Virus record (IMG/VR): IMGVR_UViG_3300021964_000342 | Coordinates: 1 to 29,604 of that record | Direction: 5' to 3' (one strand) | Length of the DNA: 29,604 bases | DNA from: a virus | Shown here: positions 23,448 through 29,604 of the stretch, in pieces | How the letters are laid out: each line of letters starts with the position of its first letter | How positions within the stretch are numbered: position 1 is the first letter of the stretch | Position numbers and translations under genes: made by a program | The notes under the pieces: model-generated | Databases searched by the model: none | The model's input: only the letters and a program-made list of their open reading frames with translations | Told to the model about the DNA's origin: nothing

Positions 23448-24198
23448 TTAACTCACCCCATAAGGTTGTTTTACCATCAGTTATCTCTACTACTTCTACT
23501 TTAAATTCACCATTGTCAAACCAGTCAACAATAGCAAATGCGTGACCCCAGTTATGTAGTCTACCCTTTAACCACTTGTTATTCTCATGTGACATATCTT
23601 TTAAACATCCCATAGACCAAGCACCAATGTTGCCATCAAACTTTGTCATAGTATGTCGTTGTATGTCGTGGGTATGTCCATACATAACATTTTCACCATA
23701 CGACTCTAAATGCTTCTTAGCATGATACGTAGTCGCATACGCACCATGAAAGAATACTAACTTACCTACTTGGATTGGTAAGTTGTACTCTGTGTATTGG
23801 TATCCTCTTTCTTTAATTCTGCACGCTTTAAAAAATGCATAATCACTAAGATAGGGATACTTGTTAGCGAAATTATCCAACCAGAGGTCGTGATTACCTT
23901 GGAGGAGATACTTTTCTTTACATTTAACTTTCTTAAGTACTTCATCCCATTCATCTAATCCTTCATTCACTAACCTTATTTCTTCATCTACTAAAGGTAG
24001 TTGAAACTCTAAAGGTGGTAGTTTTTTATCTTTGTACTTCCAAGCAGAACAAGATTCCCATTCTCCAACATCTCCTAAGTTTACAAACACCTTAGGTTTA
24101 ACTTTGAGTATTGCTTTCTTAACACATTCTACTGCAGCTCTATCCTCTAGTGGATAATGCTGGTCAGGTATTACGATACCACGTTTTTTAAGTTTCAA
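23431..24198 (-). CDS. Calcineurin-like metallophosphoesterase (255 aa)
   Basis: All metal-binding motifs are present in order: DQH at 12-14, GDVGE at 42-46, GNHD at 101-104, FHG at 150-152 and GHTH at 174-177. These bind a two-metal centre and hydrolyse phosphomonoesters or diesters; substrates in this superfamily range from proteins and nucleotides to DNA ends, and nothing here fixes which. The start is TTG at 24198, supported by AGGAGG five bases upstream. It sits inside the virion block, an unusual place for a replication enzyme, so DNA-end processing at packaging or a host-directed function may be considered. Length is normal for the family. Confidence 0.85.
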   Translation of the reverse strand: MKLKKRGIVIPDQHYPLEDRAAVECVKKAILKVKPKVFVNLGDVGEWESCSAWKYKDKKLPPLEFQLPLVDEEIRLVNEGLDEWDEVLKKVKCKEKYLLQGNHDLWLDNFANKYPYLSDYAFFKACRIKERGYQYTEYNLPIQVGKLVFFHGAYATTYHAKKHLESYGENVMYGHTHDIQRHTMTKFDGNIGAWSMGCLKDMSHENNKWLKGRLHNWGHAFAIVDWFDNGEFKVEVVEITDGKTTLWGELIDGNK

Positions 24199-24210
24199 TG
24201 AAACCTCCTA

Positions 24211-24363
24211 TTATTTAAGTGCTTTTTTAATTTCTGCAAACAACTTGTCGTCTAATTTATTTGAAGACTTAGATACTAAGTGTTCTCCTAAATGTAATAC
24301 GATAGCTTTCAATACTTTTTCAGTACCTAGTTTTGCAAGTAACTTTCCTAAAATCGGTCCCAT
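24211..24363 (-). CDS. Short amphipathic protein (50 aa)
   Basis: The frame opens with ATG 24363 sharing its A with the TAA stop of the previous gene (TAATG) and ends at TAA 24213-24211. The product starts GPILGKLLAKLG and continues with hydrophobic/Lys-alternating helices ending in EIKKALK, so an amphipathic or membrane-associated peptide is likely. Size and character suit a lysis accessory or a small virion protein. No family recognised. Confidence 0.6.
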   Translation of the reverse strand: MGPILGKLLAKLGTEKVLKAIVLHLGEHLVSKSSNKLDDKLFAEIKKALK

Positions 24364-24560
24364 TATTTTACCTCACAATCTTTTTCACAAGCTTCAAGGC
24401 CTTTCATATATCCTTGGTGCTCTACAATCATTTGTTTAACTTCAGCTAATCTTTCGTTAGCTCCTTGTAATTCCTGTACAAGTGCATTATGTTGTTCAAC
24501 CAAAGATTCCATCTTTGTTTGTGCTTCTTGTCTTAGGTCTACTTTTTTTTCTTTTGCCAT
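24363..24560 (-). CDS. Small coiled-coil protein (65 aa)
   Basis: Nearly the whole chain is one coiled coil (from about residue 8 to 55), with a C-terminal ACEKDCE containing two cysteines. GGAG lies upstream of ATG 24560. Coupled to the following 50-aa gene by TAATG. Small coiled-coil genes near phage lysis genes sometimes act as chaperones or scaffolds, but no specific role can be assigned. Confidence 0.65.
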   Translation of the reverse strand: MAKEKKVDLRQEAQTKMESLVEQHNALVQELQGANERLAEVKQMIVEHQGYMKGLEACEKDCEVK

Positions 24561-24581
24561 TTTACTGGTCTCCTTATTTTA

Positions 24582-24824
24582 TTATCTGTAAGCTTTTGTT
24601 TTCTTGGCTACCTTCTTAGGTTGCTTAGAATGTTGCTTTCCTTTTTTAGTATCTTTTCTTTTTTTACGTGTAGTAGCTGCATATTCTTTATCACTAAGTG
24701 CTTTAATAGCAGCGTCAGGTAAATAACGTTCACCAGTTTCTGATGACTTTTTACCAGACTTTGTTCTCCACTTTTGCTTAGTCCACTTTTTTAAACTTTG
24801 TTGTGACTTAGCTAATGCCATCAT
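24582..24824 (-). CDS. Lys-rich small protein of a marine-phage type (80 aa)
   Basis: The sequence KWRTKSGKKSSETGERYLP, then IKALSDKEYAATTRKKR and a Lys-rich end, is a conserved arrangement I associate with small basic proteins (DUF5872-like) of marine phages and other aquatic genomes; the DUF name is from memory and unverified. Function is unknown; the strong positive charge suggests nucleic-acid contact. ATG 24824 overlaps the preceding stop by four bases and GGAGG lies five bases upstream; a second ATG follows immediately. Confidence 0.75.
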   Translation of the reverse strand: MMALAKSQQSLKKWTKQKWRTKSGKKSSETGERYLPDAAIKALSDKEYAATTRKKRKDTKKGKQHSKQPKKVAKKTKAYR

Positions 24825-25003
24825 TTATAGCCTCCACCTGCTGCTTTATATCGTTTAGCAAGCATTTGTGCTTTACGAGCAGACCATTGTCCAGGCCTTC
24901 CGCCCTTACTACCAGCTTTAATTACTTGAAACAATCGTTTACGCATTGATGGTTTCGTGTAATTACCAGCTTGGTTTACTTTTGATTTAGCTTTTTTTGG
25001 CAT
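24821..25003 (-). CDS. Small basic protein with GGxPGQWSARKAQ motif (60 aa)
   Basis: The chain runs AGNYTKPSMRKRLF, IKAGSKGGRPGQWSARKAQ, and ends KAAGGGYK. This pattern of Gly turns and Lys/Arg recurs in short proteins of marine phages and in some larger aquatic proteins as a C-terminal unit; I cannot name the family with certainty. Charge suggests DNA or RNA binding. The ATG at 25003 shares its A with the stop of the preceding gene (TAATG). Confidence 0.7.
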   Translation of the reverse strand: MPKKAKSKVNQAGNYTKPSMRKRLFQVIKAGSKGGRPGQWSARKAQMLAKRYKAAGGGYK

Positions 25004-25329
25004 TATTTTTTACTTTGCTTTTTTATTTTTTTTATAGACTGACTTTTTAATATAGCAGTTTTTCTTTTTTGTCTTCTTTCTTCTCGTTGTTTTCTTAACA
25101 CTTCAGAAGTTACAGGCTTTCTTTTTTGTATTAACATGTCCCTAACATCCGTTGATATTCGTGGTAAAGATGTAGACCTATTCATTTGTCTATCAATAGG
25201 TCCATCATTCATATTGTCTGTACTATTCTGTCCTGTACCTTTTTGTGTTTGTTCATAATTGTCAGTACTATTCTTTTTCTTTGATGGTCTACCAACTTGA
25301 CTACCGTATGTTCCTTTACCTTGTGGCAT
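25003..25329 (-). CDS. Basic, low-complexity virion-region protein (108 aa)
   Basis: It starts with a PQGKGTYGSQVGRPSKKK segment, a common opening in small phage proteins, followed by an Asn/Gln/Thr-rich linker with a repeated NSTDN, and ends with a very basic helix (KQREERRQKRKTAILKSQSIKKIKKQSKK region). Probably disordered with a DNA-binding tail. AAGGAGGG upstream of ATG 25329 is a strong ribosome site. Stop overlaps the next start. Confidence 0.7.
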   Translation of the reverse strand: MPQGKGTYGSQVGRPSKKKNSTDNYEQTQKGTGQNSTDNMNDGPIDRQMNRSTSLPRISTDVRDMLIQKRKPVTSEVLRKQREERRQKRKTAILKSQSIKKIKKQSKK

Positions 25330-25341
25330 AATGCCCTCCTT

Positions 25342-25626
25342 TTACCATTTAACTTTATTTGCCCAATATGCTGCAGACATTTTGCCTTTAGCTATATTCT
25401 TAGCGTGTCTTGCTTTAAAACTTCTTCTACGTGCTTTACCAGCTGCTGTTTTAGGAGCTTTACCAGCACCACTAACGCCTTGTTGACCAAAACGTATAGT
25501 CTTTACCTTGTCTCCAACTTTAGCGACCACTACGTGCGATTTTTTAGGATGACTAGGTGTACGTTTAGGTTTATTATATCCTGATACACCAGCTCTAGTT
25601 AGTCTTGAATCTTTCTTTCTAGCCAT
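25342..25626 (-). CDS. Small basic conserved phage protein, DUF6321-like (94 aa)
   Basis: Order of elements: KDSRLTRAGVSGYNKPKRTP, HPKKSHVVVAK, KTIRFGQQGVSGAG, then RRRSFKARHAKNIAKGKMSAAYWANKVKW. The last segment is a strongly conserved block I recall from cyanophage and other marine phage proteins (DUF6321-like, unverified). Function is not established. Net charge is high and the fold appears mixed. ATG 25626 shares its A with the previous stop, so translation is probably coupled. Confidence 0.75.
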   Translation of the reverse strand: MARKKDSRLTRAGVSGYNKPKRTPSHPKKSHVVVAKVGDKVKTIRFGQQGVSGAGKAPKTAAGKARRRSFKARHAKNIAKGKMSAAYWANKVKW

Positions 25627-25766
25627 TACCCTTGTCCTCTACTTTTCTTTTTGTAGTATTTACTACTAGTTTTAGTTCCATATTTGGTATTATTAGACAT
25701 TCCTTGACGTGTTTTCTTCTTCCCGTTGCTTTTTCTAACAGCATTATTTCCGAATACTTTACGCAT
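25626..25766 (-). CDS. Lys/Arg-rich mini-protein (46 aa)
   Basis: An open frame from ATG 25766 to TAA 25628-25626, filling the space between two annotated genes and sharing one base with the next start (TAATG). The product is almost entirely Lys, Arg, Ser, Asn and Gly (for example RKSNGKKKTRQG and KYYKKKSRGQG). No fold expected. The ribosome site is weak (AGGTAG). It fits the run of basic mini-proteins in this part of the genome. Confidence 0.65.
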   Translation of the reverse strand: MRKVFGNNAVRKSNGKKKTRQGMSNNTKYGTKTSSKYYKKKSRGQG

Positions 25767-25783
25767 GATGTGTAATATACTAC

Positions 25784-26164
25784 CTATTTAACTTCTTTCC
25801 TAATACTTTCTATAATAGTTTTTTCATCAAAACTCATAGAAATACCAGGTTCAAATCTTTTTACTTCTACACCTTCTTTAAGTACAATAATAGTAGGAAC
25901 AATATCTATGTTCCATTCTTTCACTATTACAGCACCAACTGTTTTATTTTCAATATCTATTTCAGCTATATAACATAACTTGTTTAGTTGTTCTATATTA
26001 ACTCTGTTTTGATAGTTCCAAGATGCATTTACCTGCACTACTGCACATTTCTGTATATTTAATGCTTGTATCTGCTGAAAACTATCCAAAGATACTGATT
26101 GCGAGTATAACGACGAGGTAAACAACCCAAGTCCCAATAACCACATACTTATCAATTTTTGCAT
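25784..26164 (-). CDS. Exported thioredoxin-fold protein lacking the CxxC site (126 aa)
   Basis: An N-terminal signal peptide (Lys, hydrophobic core about 6-16, SSLYSQS boundary near 22) directs export. The mature part follows the thioredoxin pattern: VVQVNASWNYQN (42-53) where the active site WCxxC should be, a central strand, then DIVPTIIVLKEGVEVKRFEPG (88-108) with the cis-proline at P90. Both redox cysteines are replaced (N50, N53), so disulfide exchange is not expected; C40 and C64 are elsewhere. It may bind or mimic a partner, or be a structural module. It is next to two membrane/coiled-coil proteins. Confidence 0.75.
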   Translation of the reverse strand: MQKLISMWLLGLGLFTSSLYSQSVSLDSFQQIQALNIQKCAVVQVNASWNYQNRVNIEQLNKLCYIAEIDIENKTVGAVIVKEWNIDIVPTIIVLKEGVEVKRFEPGISMSFDEKTIIESIRKEVK

Positions 26165-26172
26165 AATCCATC

Positions 26173-26469
26173 CTAGTTGTTATTCATGTTTAGTAAAGTC
26201 TCGTTGATACTTCTAGTGTCTTCTTTAATATCATCTACCTTATCTTCAAGTGCCTCTACTTTATCTTCTGTATTCATAATACTATTACGTATCATTTGGT
26301 CTTTTAAATCATACTCTGTTCTACTTACAGGAGGTTCTGGTAATTCTTTAGCTTCTTCTATATCTGCTTGTAAATTATACCAAAGACCTACTACCATAAA
26401 TATAGAAACTCCTACACTAATAGCTGTTTCTATACTGAGAGTAAATTTAGTTCCTTTATCTACTTCCAT
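26173..26469 (-). CDS. Membrane protein with N-terminal TM and coiled coil (98 aa)
   Basis: One hydrophobic segment at about residues 13-33 (ETAISVGVSIFMVVGLWYNL) is followed by an acidic linker and a C-terminal coiled coil (about 50-95). It likely anchors in the inner membrane with the coiled coil on one side. Together with the neighbouring gene it forms a pair with mirrored topology, as might be expected of a holin/spanin-type lysis pair. AGGAGAAA precedes ATG 26469. No direct proof of lysis function. Confidence 0.7.
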   Translation of the reverse strand: MEVDKGTKFTLSIETAISVGVSIFMVVGLWYNLQADIEEAKELPEPPVSRTEYDLKDQMIRNSIMNTEDKVEALEDKVDDIKEDTRSINETLLNMNNN

Positions 26470-26478
26470 CGTTTTCTC

Positions 26479-26679
26479 CTATAATAAGCCTAATACCATA
26501 GCTATAACAATACCAACAGCAGTAATACGTGCAATGTTTTGTTCATTAGTACGTACTCTACCATTTTGCTCTTTAACTAATTCTTTAATCTCTTTTATAT
26601 CGTGATAAATATCAATTACTTGAGCTTCTATTACAGCTACTCTTTCAGCCATTTGTTCTCTGTATTCACTTACTTTCAT
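26479..26679 (-). CDS. XhlA-like coiled-coil protein with C-terminal TM (66 aa)
   Basis: A coiled coil (about 5-45, with KEIKELVKEQNGRVRTNE) leads to a single hydrophobic C-terminal segment (about 50-66). This is the architecture of XhlA/haemolysin-type phage holin-associated proteins. It should be tail-anchored in the membrane and work with a pore-forming partner. The gene is nine bases upstream of the N-terminal-TM protein. The next upstream gene ends eight bases before its ATG. Assignment rests on layout. Confidence 0.65.
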   Translation of the reverse strand: MKVSEYREQMAERVAVIEAQVIDIYHDIKEIKELVKEQNGRVRTNEQNIARITAVGIVIAMVLGLL

Positions 26680-26687
26680 TATTTATC

Positions 26688-26984
26688 CTATGTAAATTCT
26701 CCACCGATAGTATGACTTACATTAAATGGAGCGGTTCCTATATTATCTAACACTATTTCTGCTGCTATTACTTGGGTAGCTTGTAAAGGATTATTAGTTC
26801 CTCCAACCTTATCTACTGTATCTAAAGGTCCACCATCTGCTCCAAATGTATTTGTTATACTATTATATGTACTCCCAGTACACAAACTAGCTAAGCTTAT
26901 GTTAGTAGTTTCGTTACAGTCACTTCCATTTTTTAAGCTACTTCCTACACCTACATTTGTACCAGTTATTCTGGGTGTAGCCAT
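26688..26984 (-). CDS. Hypothetical small Gly/Thr/Asn-rich protein (98 aa)
   Basis: Not recognised. The sequence is Thr/Asn/Gly/Ser-rich and beta-like, with two cysteines (near 23 and 35) that could form a disulfide, and no charged helix. Composition resembles capsid or fibre decoration proteins. ATG 26984 overlaps the preceding stop (TAATG). It is just downstream of the S74 fibre and a coiled-coil gene. Confidence 0.6.
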   Translation of the reverse strand: MATPRITGTNVGVGSSLKNGSDCNETTNISLASLCTGSTYNSITNTFGADGGPLDTVDKVGGTNNPLQATQVIAAEIVLDNIGTAPFNVSHTIGGEFT

Positions 26985-27235
26985 TACTCAGCATCTCTAA
27001 TTGCTATATAGTCTGCTAATTCTGATTCACACTCAGTAAGTTGTGCTTCTAAATTAGCTTTATGTGCTTCACATTGTGATATAGCTTCATCTACTGATTT
27101 AACATCAGTATAATCCACCACTTCTACATCACTACCTGATGCATCTTGCATCGTTCTTGTATGCTTGATTTCTACCATTTTATGTGAATCAGCTACAACT
27201 ACTTCTTGTAATTTTTCTGCGATTACTTTAGCCAT
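26984..27235 (-). CDS. Small coiled-coil protein after the tail fibre (83 aa)
   Basis: An N-terminal beta-like half (VVVADSHKMVEIKHTRTM) is followed by a coiled coil with two cysteines at roughly seven-residue register (ISQCEAHKANLEAQLTECE). No recognised family. ATG 27235 lies in the end of the fibre gene (8-base overlap). A fibre-assembly accessory role is possible from position only. Confidence 0.6.
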   Translation of the reverse strand: MAKVIAEKLQEVVVADSHKMVEIKHTRTMQDASGSDVEVVDYTDVKSVDEAISQCEAHKANLEAQLTECESELADYIAIRDAE

Positions 27236-29604
27236 TTAACTTCTCCTCTAATTTGTTAATTTGTTGTTGTTGTTCTTTTATTGCCTCTATAAGTAGAGGT
27301 ACAATCTTTTCATATTTAACTGCTTTATATCCACTATCTCTTTCTGTAACTACTTCAGGTAAGACTTCTTCTATTTCTTGTGCTATAACACCTACATCGT
27401 GTCCTTCATTTCCATGAATAGTTTTCTTTTCTTCTTCAGTCAATTCTTTCCAGTCAAATGATACACCACTAATCTTTAACACTTTTTCTAATGCACTATC
27501 TAATGGTTTAATGTTTTCTTTTAATCTTTTATCAGAAGTTGAGAATGCTACAACATCATTACTAAAATCTCCTCTACCATCTGTGGTACTTGCAGCAACT
27601 CCTACACCAAGAGCATCTTCAACTTTTAATCCATTTCCATTTAATGTCATGGCAGTGCTTCCACCTATATAATGAAAGTGCTGACTACTTGTACCAGCAT
27701 ATAACAAAGTACCACCTTGTAAAATTCTTGCATAATTACTTTGAGTTCCAAACTCGGCATAACCATTACTATTTTGTGCTCTCATAGTTACTAAAGCATT
27801 AGAACTTACTGTATCTGCTATGTGAAGCAAATCTGCAGGTGAGTTAGTTCCTATACCGACATTAACATTACTGAAATAAGCATTTTGAGTTCCACTACCT
27901 GCTACAAATCTAAGTCTTTCAGTTTCTCCACCTGCACTACCATTATTAGACATTAAGATTAAATCTCCTCCTGTATGTCTATTAGTTACATAATGGTCAT
28001 CATTGTTTGCATACAATGCTCTTCTATAATTAGCATCAGATACTCCCATAAATGCTATTGAATCTCCACCATTATCTAATCTTACTTCTCCATTTGTAAC
28101 GAAATTTCCAGTAGCTCTTACATCTCCACTAACATCAAGTTCATAATCAGGTGATTGAGTTCCTATACCGACATTACCTGATGAGTCTATTTTCATTCTT
28201 TCAGCAGCATCAGTCCAAAATTCCATATCATTAGCAGAGTGGTCATATTGAATTACCCCTCTCCAATTATCATTTGCACCTCTACCATCTGCAAAAGAAA
28301 GAGCTCCTTTACCAGTAGTTGTATCTGAAAAAATTTGTATTCCAGTATAATCTGAAACACTTGGACCACCAACAATAACTTGATGAGCTGAACCTGCAAT
28401 AGCACCACTACCTGAAGTTCCAAATTCTGCAATAGCTGCACTACCATTAGATGTAGTTGTATATTCTACTTGTAGCTTAGAATCAGGCGATTGAGTTCCT
28501 ATACCGACATTACCACCAGCAGTAATCGTTGTAGCTGTACTGCCATTTGGTCTTATAAAAATATCATTAGCACCTATGGTATCTATAAATGCTTGACCAT
28601 TCCATCTCAAAACATCTCCACCATCTATTCTTACATTACCAGCTATATGAAGTTTATCTCCTGGTGATGTAGTTCCTATACCGACTCGTTCTGCAGAACC
28701 ATCTATAAATAAATTATTTACATAAGCACTACTATCACTTTTCAAATTCCTGAAAATAATGTCTTGCCCTGCTGTTTGATTGACAATATATAAATCATCA
28801 CTATAAGAGTATATTCTACCATCTTGTCCTTCACCAAATTCTATTGCCTGTAAATCATTAGGTAATTGAATATGCCCAGTAGTATCTTTAATTATAAATC
28901 TTGTTGCTACACCATTTTCATCAATTTTAAAATCTCCATTTAAAGCATATAAATCATAAGTATTGGTAGTAGTGATTAACTTATTGTAAGCACCATAACC
29001 TGCTGCTGTTGATTCTGTTCTAAATACTGCACTACCATTAGCATAATTTCTTATACCACCATTGACATCTAACTTATGTGCAGGTGAATTAGTTCCTATA
29101 CCGACATTACCTGATGTATCAATTCGCATTAATTCAGAGTCTGCACTATCTGCCCATCTAAACTCTGCTTGACTTGGTGATGCTTGTTTTGCTCTAAATA
29201 GCATACCCCAATTACTATCAGAATAAATACTACCTGCTGCATAATTTCCATCTGAACCAATAGTTAAAGAATCGTTTAATGTTAAATTACCAAGAATAGA
29301 AGTGTTATATCCAAGTGTTATGCTATCTACTGCATCATTACTTGCATTAGTAGTTATACTTAATGGATAAGTACCAGTATTATTTAATCTAATACTATAA
29401 CTACCACCATCTGCCACAGTCCACCAAGCAGGATTATTTGTAACATCTGTTTCATTTAATCTTATAATAGAATATACACTACCACTAATATCTAAAACTC
29501 CACCACTATAAGTTAATTCTGATTCTGTAGAAACAGTACCATCGCCATCATCAGTAATCAGTCTGTTTGCACCTCCACCAAAACCTACTTCAGTTAAATC
29601 AATG
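27228..29604 (-). CDS. Tail fibre/spike with C-terminal S74 chaperone, 5'-truncated by the window
   Basis: The frame stays open to the window edge; a GTG at 29417 exists but 62 further codons upstream continue the same beta-rich, Gly-rich style, so the true start lies outside. The shaft contains five VGIGT-x-SP repeats followed by short strands, typical of trimeric fibres. The last ~110 residues form an S74 domain: TSDKRLKENI with the Ser and the Lys five residues later (the Ser-Lys dyad of this family), then DVGVIAQEIEEVLPEVV, YEKIVPLLIEAIKEQ and a coiled coil. The domain trimerises the fibre and is then self-cleaved just before that Ser. It should bind the host receptor. Confidence 0.85.
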   Translation of the reverse strand, partial: IDLTEVGFGGGANRLITDDGDGTVSTESELTYSGGVLDISGSVYSIIRLNETDVTNNPAWWTVADGGSYSIRLNNTGTYPLSITTNASNDAVDSITLGYNTSILGNLTLNDSLTIGSDGNYAAGSIYSDSNWGMLFRAKQASPSQAEFRWADSADSELMRIDTSGNVGIGTNSPAHKLDVNGGIRNYANGSAVFRTESTAAGYGAYNKLITTTNTYDLYALNGDFKIDENGVATRFIIKDTTGHIQLPNDLQAIEFGEGQDGRIYSYSDDLYIVNQTAGQDIIFRNLKSDSSAYVNNLFIDGSAERVGIGTTSPGDKLHIAGNVRIDGGDVLRWNGQAFIDTIGANDIFIRPNGSTATTITAGGNVGIGTQSPDSKLQVEYTTTSNGSAAIAEFGTSGSGAIAGSAHQVIVGGPSVSDYTGIQIFSDTTTGKGALSFADGRGANDNWRGVIQYDHSANDMEFWTDAAERMKIDSSGNVGIGTQSPDYELDVSGDVRATGNFVTNGEVRLDNGGDSIAFMGVSDANYRRALYANNDDHYVTNRHTGGDLILMSNNGSAGGETERLRFVAGSGTQNAYFSNVNVGIGTNSPADLLHIADTVSSNALVTMRAQNSNGYAEFGTQSNYARILQGGTLLYAGTSSQHFHYIGGSTAMTLNGNGLKVEDALGVGVAASTTDGRGDFSNDVVAFSTSDKRLKENIKPLDSALEKVLKISGVSFDWKELTEEEKKTIHGNEGHDVGVIAQEIEEVLPEVVTERDSGYKAVKYEKIVPLLIEAIKEQQQQINKLEEKLNG
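27847..29105 (-). repeat. Five in-frame copies of a 14-base repeat in the fibre gene
   Basis: GTTCCTATACCGAC (plus-strand sense) occurs at 27847, 28159, 28495, 28672 and 29092. Intervals are 312, 336, 177 and 420 bases, all multiples of three, and each copy encodes the VGIGT turn of the fibre shaft. Flanking residues (NVGIG, SPxxxLxV) are also shared. Consistent with a modular shaft that can gain or lose segments by recombination between copies. Confidence 0.9.

Noticed and set aside
26177-26605. 142-codon + strand frame opposite two membrane-protein genes
   Set aside because: Shadow frame, Ser/Leu/Thr-rich, opposite two genes with good ribosome sites and clear domain layout.
27847-29105. 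CRISPR-like array from regularly recurring 14-base units
   Set aside because: Spacing is irregular (177-420 bases), units are in frame, and they encode a fibre turn.

Overview
The window comes from an AT-rich tailed bacteriophage (roughly one third GC by eye), most likely short-tailed and marine. Two gene blocks face each other. On the + strand (about 145-7063) lies a compact, overlapping replication and recombination operon. On the - strand (29604 down to 7167) lies a virion and lysis block. They converge at about 7064-7166. No integrase, repressor, rRNA, recognisable tRNA, CRISPR array or insertion sequence is visible, so a lytic phage is the simplest reading. Host is uncertain. The signal peptide of the thioredoxin-like protein looks like those of Bacteroidota, but gene starts carry strong AGGAG-type ribosome sites, so I do not commit.

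The + strand begins with a GC-rich structured stretch (1-125). Small hypothetical genes follow (one with a CxxC...CxxC pattern, one MazG-like). Next come an Erf/Rad52-like annealing protein, an SSB with an acidic DDLPF tail, a primase-helicase fusion, a Holliday-junction-resolvase-like nuclease, a GroES-like co-chaperonin and a second PD-(D/E)XK-like nuclease. Two short genes, 5563-5706 and 6914-7063, were found by reading the overlaps. Each of the three long gaps before a gene cluster (1-144, 1646-1728, 5707-5892) and the convergent gap (7064-7166) carries a long inverted repeat. The 5710-5878 gap folds on paper into a closing stem with at least four inner helices.

In transcription order the - strand holds a tail fibre with an S74 self-cleaving chaperone (cut by the window edge), small genes including two membrane/coiled-coil proteins (lysis candidates), a secreted thioredoxin-fold protein lacking both active-site cysteines, a run of Lys/Arg-rich mini-proteins, a metallophosphoesterase, a tail-nozzle-like protein, a tail/fibre protein, and then an ejection-type cassette. 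That cassette is a 274-aa protein, a T4-type lysozyme, a Gln/Arg-rich T7 gp14-like protein, a 224-aa helical protein and a giant 3124-aa protein.

The most important observation is inside the giant protein. Residues about 850-1450 carry what look like the two active-site halves of a double-psi beta-barrel RNA polymerase: a DGG...K...K segment near 894-968, then RTP at 1251 and DKDGD at 1290-1294. If right, the phage packages a single-chain RNA polymerase inside a giant ejected protein, as shown for the crAss-like phage phi14:2. The structured intergenic elements of the opposing operon would then be natural candidates for its promoters, terminators or processing sites. The motif match is by eye; the functional link is inference.
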